The notes beneath the pieces are model-generated. The model saw only the letters and a program-made list of their open reading frames with translations, did no database searches and was not told where the DNA came from. Below are positions 49,366 to 58,416 of a DNA stretch of 64,000 nt, one piece after another. Each line of letters starts with the position of its first letter. Positions within the stretch are counted from its first letter, which is position 1. The stretch is from Candidatus Gallispira edinburgensis. Lineage in GTDB: Bacteria; Bacillota; Clostridia; Lachnospirales; CAG-274. A program made the position numbers and the translations under genes. The stretch spans positions 1 to 64,000 of the forward strand of contig CAJFNV010000011.1 of NCBI GenBank assembly GCA_904395805.1, read 5' to 3'.

Positions 49366-49776
49366 ATGGAAGGTATTGATAGATTTATCAAGGCTCAGGA
49401 GAACAGTTATAATCAGGCATTGGAAGAGATAAAGAATGGCAGAAAGAGAAGTCACTGGATATGGTATATATTTCCTCAGCTTAAAGGGTTGGGATCGAGT
49501 GAAATTTCAAAATATTATGCAATCAGGAGCCGTAATGAGGCAAAGGAATATATTAAGCATCCTGTTCTTGGCAGCAGATTAATTGAAATTTCAAATGAGC
49601 TTCTTAAGCTTAATACAAATAATGCTGATGATGTAATGGGCTGGCCTGATAATATGAAACTGAAATCTTCTATGACATTATTTGCATTAGTCTGTGATAA
49701 TGATATATTCAGAAGAGTTCTTAATAAATTCTTTGATGGAGAAATGGATGAATTTACTGTACAAAATTTAAAATAA
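49366..49776 (+). CDS. DUF1810 family protein
   Basis: RFIKAQENSYNQALEEIKNGRKRSHWIWYIFPQLKGLGSSEISKYYAIRSRNEAKEYIKHPVLGSRLIEI. Confidence 0.88.
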   Translation: MEGIDRFIKAQENSYNQALEEIKNGRKRSHWIWYIFPQLKGLGSSEISKYYAIRSRNEAKEYIKHPVLGSRLIEISNELLKLNTNNADDVMGWPDNMKLKSSMTLFALVCDNDIFRRVLNKFFDGEMDEFTVQNLK

Positions 49777-49928
49777 TTTTACATAGATTTTTCTTTTTAC
49801 TTACATCAGGAGATAAACCAAACAAAAATTTTAAAAATATTTTAAATTTTTCTGATAGATGATTTTACCTCTGTTAATTATACTTATATGGAATAAATAA
49901 ACTAATGAAATCATTAACGGAGGTAACT

Positions 49929-51548
49929 ATGAAAAAGAAAGTATTTAGTTTAATTTGTGCATCTGTATTTACAGTTTCTGCATGCTGTGGTATTTTAGGC
50001 TACAATGCAGTAAAGCCGACTATGGTTGACGCAAGTGAAGGTGTCAATACAAGCAGTGTATCATATTCAGGAAAGGCACCAAAATACATATTTATGTTTA
50101 TAGGTGACGGCATGAGTTATCCTCAGATACAGCTTACAAATTACTTTTTAAGTGCAAATGATGCTGCTGAGAATGCTGAAAGTGTTACAGTAGACGGTGA
50201 GGAAAAAGAAATTCTTGAAAGCAAGAATAATCTTACAATGATGAATTTCCCTGTTACAGGTTCAGCACAGACCTATGACAGTACTTCATTTGCTCCTGAT
50301 TCTGCATCAACTGCAACTTCTATTGCAACAGGAAACAAGACTTGGAGCGGAAGTATTAATGTAAGTGAGGATTTCACACAGGAATATGAAACAATAGCTG
50401 AAAAGCTTAAGGCACAGAAAGATTACAAAATAGGTGTTATATCATCAGTTAATATTAATCATGCCACTCCCGCTGCATTCTATGCTCATCAGGAATCAAG
50501 AAGCAATTACTATGACATCGGTCTTGAAATGATCGAAAGCGGATTTGATTACTTTGCAGGCGGAGCCCTTCTCGACCCTACAGGCGAAAATGAAGATCAG
50601 GAAGATATTTACAGCCTTGCTGAAGATGCAGGCTATAAGGTTGTAAAGACACAGGCTGAAGCTGAGACACTTACAAACAATGACGGTAAGGTAATTGTAA
50701 TTGATGAACATCTTGCTGACAGCGATGCAATGTCTTATGATATGGACCTTAAAGAAGGCGAATGGGCATTAGCTGATTACGTTGACAAGGGTATTGAAAT
50801 GCTTGACAATGACAATGGCTTTTTCATGATGGTAGAAGGCGGAAAGATCGACTGGGCATGTCATGCAAATGATGCGGCATCTACTATTTCAGATACTATT
50901 GCTCTTGACGAAGCTGTTGATGAAGCCGTTGAGTTCTATAATGAGCATCCCGATGAAACCCTTATAATAGTAACAGGTGACCATGAAACAGGCGGACTTA
51001 CAATAGGTTATGCAGGTACTGATTACGATACATTCCTTACAAACTTTAATAATCAGAAGATCTCATATGCAAAGTTTGACAGTGACTATGTAGAAGGTTA
51101 TAAGGCAAATTCAACTGATTTTGACACAGTTATGAAGGATGTTACAGAGCTTTTCGGACTTACAGCTCCGGGAAGTGAAAATGCAGTTGACATGATGCAG
51201 AAAGACAGTGCTGACAGTCACCCCGTTTCAGATGATGACGGAAGTCTTGAAATGACTCAGTATGAATATGATCTTCTTAAAGAGGCTTATAATACTACTA
51301 TGACAAGAACAGGCGAAGAAGAAGAATTTGCACAGGATGAATATGTCAAGTACGGAAGCTATGAACCATTGACAGTAACAATTACTCATATCCTTAACAA
51401 CAAGAGCGGTGTAAACTTTGGTTCATATGCCCATACAGGTCTTCCTGTTGAAGTCCTTGTTCAGGGTGCGGGACAGGAAGTTTTTGAAGGTTACTACGAC
51501 AATACTGAAATATATAATAAGCTTGCATCATTAACAGGAGTTAAGTAA
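49929..51548 (+). CDS. Secreted alkaline phosphatase
   Basis: Signal peptide; MFIGDGMSYPQIQLT, DSASTATSIATGNKT, VEGGKIDWACHANDA, IVTGDHETGGLTIG. Confidence 0.95.
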   Translation: MKKKVFSLICASVFTVSACCGILGYNAVKPTMVDASEGVNTSSVSYSGKAPKYIFMFIGDGMSYPQIQLTNYFLSANDAAENAESVTVDGEEKEILESKNNLTMMNFPVTGSAQTYDSTSFAPDSASTATSIATGNKTWSGSINVSEDFTQEYETIAEKLKAQKDYKIGVISSVNINHATPAAFYAHQESRSNYYDIGLEMIESGFDYFAGGALLDPTGENEDQEDIYSLAEDAGYKVVKTQAEAETLTNNDGKVIVIDEHLADSDAMSYDMDLKEGEWALADYVDKGIEMLDNDNGFFMMVEGGKIDWACHANDAASTISDTIALDEAVDEAVEFYNEHPDETLIIVTGDHETGGLTIGYAGTDYDTFLTNFNNQKISYAKFDSDYVEGYKANSTDFDTVMKDVTELFGLTAPGSENAVDMMQKDSADSHPVSDDDGSLEMTQYEYDLLKEAYNTTMTRTGEEEEFAQDEYVKYGSYEPLTVTITHILNNKSGVNFGSYAHTGLPVEVLVQGAGQEVFEGYYDNTEIYNKLASLTGVK

Positions 51549-51552
51549 TATT

Positions 51553-52707
51553 ATGAATAGTGTTTTTTTCTCAAAAAAGAAATCTACACTTCTGATAATT
51601 ATAATCGGCTTGATTTTAACAGGTATCCTCATAGCTATTCCTACAGGCTATGAGGATGCCTTAATTTATCAGGAGATGGAGAGAGCTACAGGTACTGTTC
51701 TTGAAACAGATAATTCATCAATAAAAAGTTCGGGACTTATACAGTCAGGCGAACAGACATGTGTTATACGTGTTGACGACGGCATTTTTAAAGACAGAGA
51801 AATAACAGGTGTGAACTTTTTAAGCGGTTCCCTTGAAAAGGATAAAATATATAAAGTTGGGGACAGAGCCCTGATTACTATAAGCTATGACGGGGATAAT
51901 ATAAAATCTGTTGTTATGTCGGATCATTACAGGCTGGATAAAGAGATAATTCTTCTTGCGATTTTTGCTCTGTTGCTTATAGCTGTTGCAGGCAAAAACG
52001 GTTTTCTTGCAATTTTTTCTTTTGCTATAACTGTACTTACTATATGGAAAATACTTGTGCCTGCATATCTTAACGGATATTCCCCTGTATGGACAGGAAT
52101 ACTTATTACTATTTTTATAACGGCTGTTATTATATTTTTTGTTTATGGATTTGACAAGAGAACACTTACTGCTTCCCTTGGTTCTCTTCTCGGTATTTTT
52201 ACAACATGTATACTGGGTATGATTTTTACGGATCTGTTCAAGATCAATGGTGCTGTTATGCCTGATTCCGAATCTTTGCTTTACAGCGGTTATCAGAATC
52301 TTGATCTGACATCTATATTCATGAGCAGCATATTTATTGGTGCATCGGGAGCAATGATAGATCTGGCTGTAGATATTACTTCGGCTATATATGAAGTAGT
52401 AGAAAAGAAGCCTGATATTTCATGGTCAGAGGCAGCAAAGTCTGGTATGAATGTGGGAAGAGCGGCAATGGGAACTATGACAACAACACTTCTTCTTGCT
52501 TATTCAGGAGGATATATAACTCTGCTTATGGTATTTATGGCACAGGGTACACCTATTGACCATATTTTGAATTATAAATATGTGGCAGCAGAAGTTCTTG
52601 ATACTGTAGTGGGAAGTTTCGGACTTGTAACTGTAGCACCTTTTACGGCACTCACTGCAGGAATCATGCTTACAAAGCACAGGAAAGTAAAACAGGAAAG
52701 TGTATAA
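51553..52707 (+). CDS. YibE/F family membrane protein
   Basis: Multi-TM; IFIGASGAMIDLAVDITSAIYEV...SGMNVGRAAMGTMTTTLLLAYSGGYITLLM. Confidence 0.9.
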   Translation: MNSVFFSKKKSTLLIIIIGLILTGILIAIPTGYEDALIYQEMERATGTVLETDNSSIKSSGLIQSGEQTCVIRVDDGIFKDREITGVNFLSGSLEKDKIYKVGDRALITISYDGDNIKSVVMSDHYRLDKEIILLAIFALLLIAVAGKNGFLAIFSFAITVLTIWKILVPAYLNGYSPVWTGILITIFITAVIIFFVYGFDKRTLTASLGSLLGIFTTCILGMIFTDLFKINGAVMPDSESLLYSGYQNLDLTSIFMSSIFIGASGAMIDLAVDITSAIYEVVEKKPDISWSEAAKSGMNVGRAAMGTMTTTLLLAYSGGYITLLMVFMAQGTPIDHILNYKYVAAEVLDTVVGSFGLVTVAPFTALTAGIMLTKHRKVKQESV

Positions 52708-52754
52708 AAATATTGATAAAATTTAACAGAAATCTGCATCTAAATAATAAAGGC

Positions 52755-52795
52755 AAAAATCCTATAGAGTAAAATTTAGCTCTATAGGATTTTTT
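52755..52795 (+). terminator. Intrinsic terminator after yibE/F
   Basis: AAAAATCCTATAGAG-taaaatttag-CTCTATAGGATTTTTTT. Confidence 0.92.
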
Positions 52796-52952
52796 TGCTA
52801 TTAATATTCTGAAAGTTAATTAATCTGTACTATCCTTTTGTTTAAATAAAAACAGTTAGAGAAAACTTGTAAAATAATTTGATATGTACTGCAAAAGATG
52901 GTATACTAAAAAAGTTAGGATTTTTTATTTATTTACAAAGAGGGGAAATAGA

Positions 52953-53462
52953 ATGAATGTAGTGATTCATGATTTACCAAAAGAACAAATTAATAATATA
53001 TTTGACAGCACAAAAAAAGATATACAAATCATTTCTGATAATGGTAATATTAAAAACTGTATAGGATGTTTTGGTTGTTGGGTCAAATCTCCGGGAGAAT
53101 GTATCATTCATGATAGTTACAATAATATGGGTGCAATTTTTTCAAAAGCAAAACATGTAATAATAATCAGCAAATGCTGTTACGGCGGATACAGCCCTTT
53201 TGTTAAAACAGTTTTAGACAGAAGTATATCCTATCTGTTACCGTTTTTCAAAACAATTGATAATGAAACTCACCATAAACAAAGGTATAAAAAATCTTTT
53301 TCGCTTTCAGTATATTTTTATGGCGAATATATTTCACCGCAAGAAATGGAAACAGCAAAAGAATTAGTAAAAGCTAATAGTTTGAATTTTTATATATCTG
53401 CATATAAAATATATTTTTTCAGACATCCTTTAGAATTAATAAACGAGGTAAAAATCCTATGA
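52953..53462 (+). CDS. Flavodoxin/NAD(P)H-dependent FMN reductase-like protein
   Basis: IKNCIGCFGCWVKSPGECIIHDSYNNMGAIFSKAKHVIIISKCCYGGYSPFVKTVLDRS. Confidence 0.8.
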   Translation: MNVVIHDLPKEQINNIFDSTKKDIQIISDNGNIKNCIGCFGCWVKSPGECIIHDSYNNMGAIFSKAKHVIIISKCCYGGYSPFVKTVLDRSISYLLPFFKTIDNETHHKQRYKKSFSLSVYFYGEYISPQEMETAKELVKANSLNFYISAYKIYFFRHPLELINEVKIL

Positions 53463-54100
53463 AAATTACTATTATTAACGGTAGTCCCAAGCACGGAGAA
53501 AGTACATCAGCACTTATGATCAAATATATTTCATCTCAAATCAGAGAAGGCGGGAATAATGAAATTAATATTTACAATGTAAATAAAGGATTTTTATCAA
53601 AAACCCAGCAGAAAGAAATTTCTGAAAGTGATGCTCTGGTTTTCGCTTATCCCTTGTATGTTGACAGCATTCCGGCTCATTTATTAAGTATTTTAATTGA
53701 TATTGATAATAAGAAATTATTGAAAAAGAATACAATGATATATTGCATCGTAAATAATGGATTTTTTGAGGGACAGCAAAGTCATATTGCTGTTCAACAA
53801 TTAAAAAATTGGTGCAATTCCTGCAGTGTAAAATGGGGACAGGCAATAGGAACAGGAGCTGGAGAAATGTTTCGGTTTACTTCCCATATCCCTTTAGGTC
53901 ATGGACCAAATAAAAATTTAGGTCACGCAATAAACTGTCTTGCCGAAAATATATTAAATCAAAAATCGGGAGATGACCTCTTAATATCTCCTAACTATTC
54001 ACGAACTGTATGGAAAATACAGGGAACATATTTCTTTTGGTATAAGCTTGCTATGAAAAACGGAGTTAAATGGAAAGATTTAAGAAAAAGACTTGACTAA
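53459..54100 (+). CDS. NAD(P)H-dependent oxidoreductase, flavodoxin-like
   Basis: MKITIINGSPKHGESTSALMIKYISSQI...DALVFAYPLYVDSIPAHLL; 4-bp overlap with upstream gene. Confidence 0.82.
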   Translation: MKITIINGSPKHGESTSALMIKYISSQIREGGNNEINIYNVNKGFLSKTQQKEISESDALVFAYPLYVDSIPAHLLSILIDIDNKKLLKKNTMIYCIVNNGFFEGQQSHIAVQQLKNWCNSCSVKWGQAIGTGAGEMFRFTSHIPLGHGPNKNLGHAINCLAENILNQKSGDDLLISPNYSRTVWKIQGTYFFWYKLAMKNGVKWKDLRKRLD

Positions 54101-54246
54101 TATAATGTATATTATAAAAATGAACAGGTATTTTATAATGATATTAGACAGGAAATTAACATCTCATTTTCATTTGACATATTGCTGCGTTTATGGTAGT
54201 ATATATTATAATAATATGTATTTGATACATTAGTGATTTATTGTAT

Positions 54247-54282
54247 AAAGGCGTACATTGTTTTATACGGGTGCGCCTTTTT
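54247..54282 (+). terminator. Leader terminator upstream of PuuD-like gene
   Basis: AAAGGCGTAC-N14-GTGCGCCTTT + tt, about 120 nt before the start codon. Confidence 0.75.
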
Positions 54283-54404
54283 GTATTGAGTATAAGCAAT
54301 AAATTTAAAACCAATACTTGTAATAGTTAAAGTAAATGGTTTATTTGATAAAAATATATTTAAATTTACAGTATCTGTTTTGTATTTAAAGGAGATAGCG
54401 TGTT

Positions 54405-55112
54405 ATGAAAAAAGCAAAAATAGGTGTTATTCCTTTAGTGGATTTTGAAAAGAAAAGCTATTGGATGCTGCCGGGATATATGGATGCTATAGTTGAGCTT
54501 GGCGGCTTTCCTCTTATGCTGCCATTAACCGATGACAAAGAGATCATATCTCAGATAGCATATGAATTTGATGGTTTTCTTTTTACAGGGGGACATGATG
54601 TGTCTCCTGAAATGTATGGTGAACGTATATCTGATAAATGCGGCGAATGCTGTATAATGCGTGATACAATGGAAAAATTGCTCCTTAATGAGGTATTAAA
54701 AGCGAATAAACCTGTTTTGGGAATTTGCAGAGGAATACAGCTCATAAACACAGTATTAGGCGGTACATTGTATCAGGATCTGCCATCTCAAAAGCCATCT
54801 GAAATAAATCATCATCAGACACCGCCCTATGATATTCCGGTACATAATGTTAATATTATAGAAAACACACTGCTTTACAATATAATAAAAAAGGATGAAC
54901 TTTCTGTAAACAGCTATCATCATCAGGCTGTTAAAGAATTATCGCCAATACTTACAACAATGGCATATTCCCCTGATGGGTTGATTGAAGCGGTAGGTAT
55001 AAAGGATAAGAAATTCGTTCTTGCTGTACAGTGGCATCCTGAATTTTCATACAAAACAGATGAAAGCAGCAGAAAGATTTTTAAAGCATTTATAGATGCC
55101 GCAAATGAATAA
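54405..55112 (+). CDS. Gamma-glutamyl-gamma-aminobutyrate hydrolase family (class I glutamine amidotransferase-like)
   Basis: FDGFLFTGGHDVSPEMYGE...KPVLGICRGIQLINTVLGGTLYQDLPSQ...VNSYHHQAVKELSP...LAVQWHPEFSY. Confidence 0.93.
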   Translation: MKKAKIGVIPLVDFEKKSYWMLPGYMDAIVELGGFPLMLPLTDDKEIISQIAYEFDGFLFTGGHDVSPEMYGERISDKCGECCIMRDTMEKLLLNEVLKANKPVLGICRGIQLINTVLGGTLYQDLPSQKPSEINHHQTPPYDIPVHNVNIIENTLLYNIIKKDELSVNSYHHQAVKELSPILTTMAYSPDGLIEAVGIKDKKFVLAVQWHPEFSYKTDESSRKIFKAFIDAANE

Positions 55113-55185
55113 TAATTCATTTCTAATTCACCATAAAGCTATTTATTAATCTTCACGTTGCCACGTGCATATAAAAAACGACGGC

Positions 55186-56735
55186 GCGGAAAAAGTTGTG
55201 TAAATAGTATAAAAACAAGCCTCCTTGGTGAAAATTATGGTAAAAATAATTTTTATCAAGGAGGTTTTTCAATATGAAAATACCAAAGGAAGTTATAAGG
55301 GAATATGTAAAGAATGAGAAGTTTACTAACACAAACGACATCATGGAAAGCATCAAATCCATGTTTGCTGACGTTCTTAATGAAGTGCTTCAGTGTGAAA
55401 TGGATGAACAGCTGGGATATGATAAACATGAACGTACCGAATCCGGAGAGGATAAGAAGAATTACCGCAATGGATCTACTAAGCGAAAGATGAAAACACA
55501 GCTTGGTGAAGTAGAAATTTCTGTTCCCCGTGACCGCAACGGAGAATACGAACCTAAAATTATCGGGAAATATCAGCGTAATGCAGATGGTTTGGAAGAT
55601 AAAATTCTTTCTCTTTATGCTCACGGAATGTCTACACGAGATATTCAGGAACAGATAAAAGATTTGTATGATATTAATATTTCTTCTGAACTTGTGTCTA
55701 AAATAAGCGAAAAGATATTACCTGAAGTTAATGAATGGCAAAACAGACCTTTGGAAGAGTATTATCCATTCATATTTATGGATGCTATTCATTATAAAAT
55801 AAGAGAAAATCATCAGATTATCAGCAAAGCAGCATATGTTGTATTAGGTGTAAATGCTGATGGCTACAAAGATATATTGGGAATATGGGTAGGCGGTAAT
55901 GAAAGCAGTAAGTTCTGGCTTGGCATATTAAACGAGCTTAAAAGCCGTGGTGTTAAAACAGTTGATTTATTCTGTGTTGACGGGCTTGCAGGCTTTAGAG
56001 AAGCAATAAGTGCTGTATATCCTTTTGCCGGGATACAGAGATGTATTATTCATCAAATACGTTCATCAAGTAAATATGTTTCATACAAGCATATCAAGGA
56101 ATTCATGGCTGATCTAAAACTTGTTTATGGTGCGCTGAATGAAGAAGCTGCACTTGAAAAGCTGATTGATTTTAAAGAAAAGTGGCAAAATCTGTACCCT
56201 TCAGCAGTAAAATCATGGGAAGATAATTGGGATATATTATCTACATTTTTTGCATATCCTGTTGAGATTCGTAAAATAATATACTACTAATATTATTGAA
56301 GGTTTAAATAGACAGTTCCGTAAGGTAACAAAAACAAAAGCTGTGTTTCCTAATGATGATTCTTTGAGAAAAATGCTTTATCTTGCATCACAAAATATCA
56401 CTAAGAAATGGACACAGCGTTACAAGAACTGGGACATTGTAATACGTCAGCTTGAAATTATGCATGAGACTCAAACGGCATAATCGGGGCTCTGCCCCGA
56501 ACCCCGAAGTTTAGCGCATTGGTTTTCCCTAAAACGGACAAAACGAGCGAAGAAATCTCTCGCCCGTTTTAGTGCAAAATCCTCAAGACCGCTCTGGTCG
56601 CTCTTCAGCGTTGCCGTATCCTGTCAAGAGGTAAAAGCCAATAGTATTATTGACAACTCATATTAAGTTTATACCTGTAATTTTCACTTTGTCGAGGTTT
56701 ATCAAATATTGCTTACACAACTTTTTACACAGAGC
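55186..56735 (+). mobile_element. IS256-family insertion sequence (about 1.55 kb; outer boundaries approximate)
   Basis: Inverted AAAAAGTTGTGTAA at 55190-55203 and TTACACAACTTTTT at 56712-56725 flank an IS256-like transposase. Confidence 0.85.
55274..56483 (+). pseudogene. IS256-family transposase, frameshifted near 56283
   Basis: Frame 1 ends VEIRKIIYY*; downstream frame continues TNIIEGLNRQFRKVTKTKAVFPNDDSLRKMLYLASQNITKKWTQRYKNWDIVIRQLEIMHETQTA* to 56483. Confidence 0.88.
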
Positions 56736-56878
56736 CTAAAAAACAGTTTCTTAAAAGTAATGAAAGCTATGAATTTCTGCAGGTTACAGAGATTCATAGC
56801 TTTCTTTATCCTATTTTTTGCCAAATTTTATTTTTTTAACTAATAATAGCCATTTTTAAAAACAATACAAATTTTCTA

Positions 56879-57697
56879 TTAAAGTAATTCCTCCAAAACA
56901 TCATAACTCATGGTTCTGAACACTTGACAATATTTCCGAAATCCTTCCTGTCCCACAACATAGATATTAGGCATATAACTCATTCTTGCTTTTGAATATC
57001 TTATTCTTTCCAAACCATTATCAACAGAGGTATGATTGCTTAAAGCTACATCAACTTTTTTATCTGCAGCTTTTTCCATAAAATAATCTAAAGACTTAAG
57101 ATACTGAACTACTCCCCTGCCTGTCCTCGGAGGTGTCGTACCTCCCCAAAGAGCTGCCATGTAAACTTTATTATTTTCTGTAACAGGAAATATGTAACTT
57201 AATCCTCCCGGAGTATGTCCCGGCGTGTTATAAACGTATATTGTTTTATCACCCAATGTTATAGAATCGCCATCCTTTATGTGAACCGTTATGTCATAAT
57301 CTTTCCACGTTTCGGGACGGTCAGGTTTTGTTGGACACTGTTCCCAAAACTTATCATCTGTTTCAGAAAGATAGGTATCGACATGATATTTTTCTATAAA
57401 CCACTTTCCACAGCCTGTATGGTCTACATGTCCATGTGTCAAAACAAGTTTTTTAATTGTTTCGGGATTCCATCCAACATCTTTAATTCCGTCTATTATT
57501 GCATCAAAAGCTTTCTGTGACGGCCATATAGCATCTATCACTATAAGTCCTTCAGTGGTTTTTAACACAAAGCAGTTTGTTTCTTTTTGAGCAACAATAA
57601 GCAAATCATCAAATATTCTGGCATGAATGAACCATGACATATCTTCCATATTTCTAATCGTTTCTTTTGTTACTATAGGTTTATTTAATCTTTTCAT
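56879..57697 (-). CDS. MBL-fold metallo-hydrolase
   Basis: LVLTHGHVDHTGCGKWF...VYNTPGHTPGGLSYIF. Confidence 0.9.
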   Translation of the reverse strand: MKRLNKPIVTKETIRNMEDMSWFIHARIFDDLLIVAQKETNCFVLKTTEGLIVIDAIWPSQKAFDAIIDGIKDVGWNPETIKKLVLTHGHVDHTGCGKWFIEKYHVDTYLSETDDKFWEQCPTKPDRPETWKDYDITVHIKDGDSITLGDKTIYVYNTPGHTPGGLSYIFPVTENNKVYMAALWGGTTPPRTGRGVVQYLKSLDYFMEKAADKKVDVALSNHTSVDNGLERIRYSKARMSYMPNIYVVGQEGFRKYCQVFRTMSYDVLEELL

Positions 57698-57917
57698 TTA
57701 TATTCTCCTCTGCACAATATTTTCATTTTCGTACAGAGGAAAAACGATTTTTGGTTGGTGTACATGGTAATTTCTTCATGCACTCACCCTCTTTCTCAGT
57801 TAAATTAACGATATATTATATAATTATATATCACTTTCTTTTGTGTCTATTATACAGCTTTTATTCCTTGTTTTAATAGTAGGTATTATTTATTTAGATA
57901 TGTAGATTTGTGTAAAA

Positions 57918-58269
57918 TTATAAATTCATTTTCATACAAACAGACTCAGGCATATCTGCATACTACCCGTAAATTGGAATTACATAATATCCAATGGACT
58001 TGTACAAATTCATAGCTGCAACCAAAAGCTCCCCTGATTCTAAAATAAGATATGTAAAACCCTTGTTTCGTGCTGGATTTTCCAGATTTTCCATAAGTTT
58101 TTTTTGAAATACCTTTACCTCTGTATTCATCACAAATAAATACTCTCTTTACTTCTACACATTTATTATCATATTTTTTAAAACTTACACAACCTACTGC
58201 TTTATCCACGTCATATGCAATAATTACATCATGGATATCATTAAGAATAATTATTAAAAATATATTCAA
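57918..58269 (-). pseudogene. Decayed GNAT-family N-acetyltransferase
   Basis: VIIAYDVDKAVGCVSFKKYDNKCVEVKRVFICDEYRGKGISKK then frameshift at A8; next frame LMENLENPARNKGFTYLILESGELLVAAMNLYKSIGYYVIPIYG*YADMPESVCMKMNL*. Confidence 0.85.
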
Positions 58270-58416
58270 TTCTGTTTTATTCTTATCCTGTTTATTAATT
58301 CAAAAAATTATTTAAACTATGACACCATTCAATAAAATCTCTGTTACATACGTTTGTATATTTAAATCATATTTCACCAACACCTAAGAGAATCAGATTT
58401 ATACCATCTACGATAC

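Noticed and set aside
55274-56483. Programmed frameshifting of the IS256-type transposase
   Set aside because: IS256-family transposases are normally a single frame and there is no obvious slippery heptamer at the break; mutation is simpler.
57946-58269. 107-aa ORF as a functional GNAT enzyme
   Set aside because: C-terminal half is out of frame and has a further stop; treated as a pseudogene.
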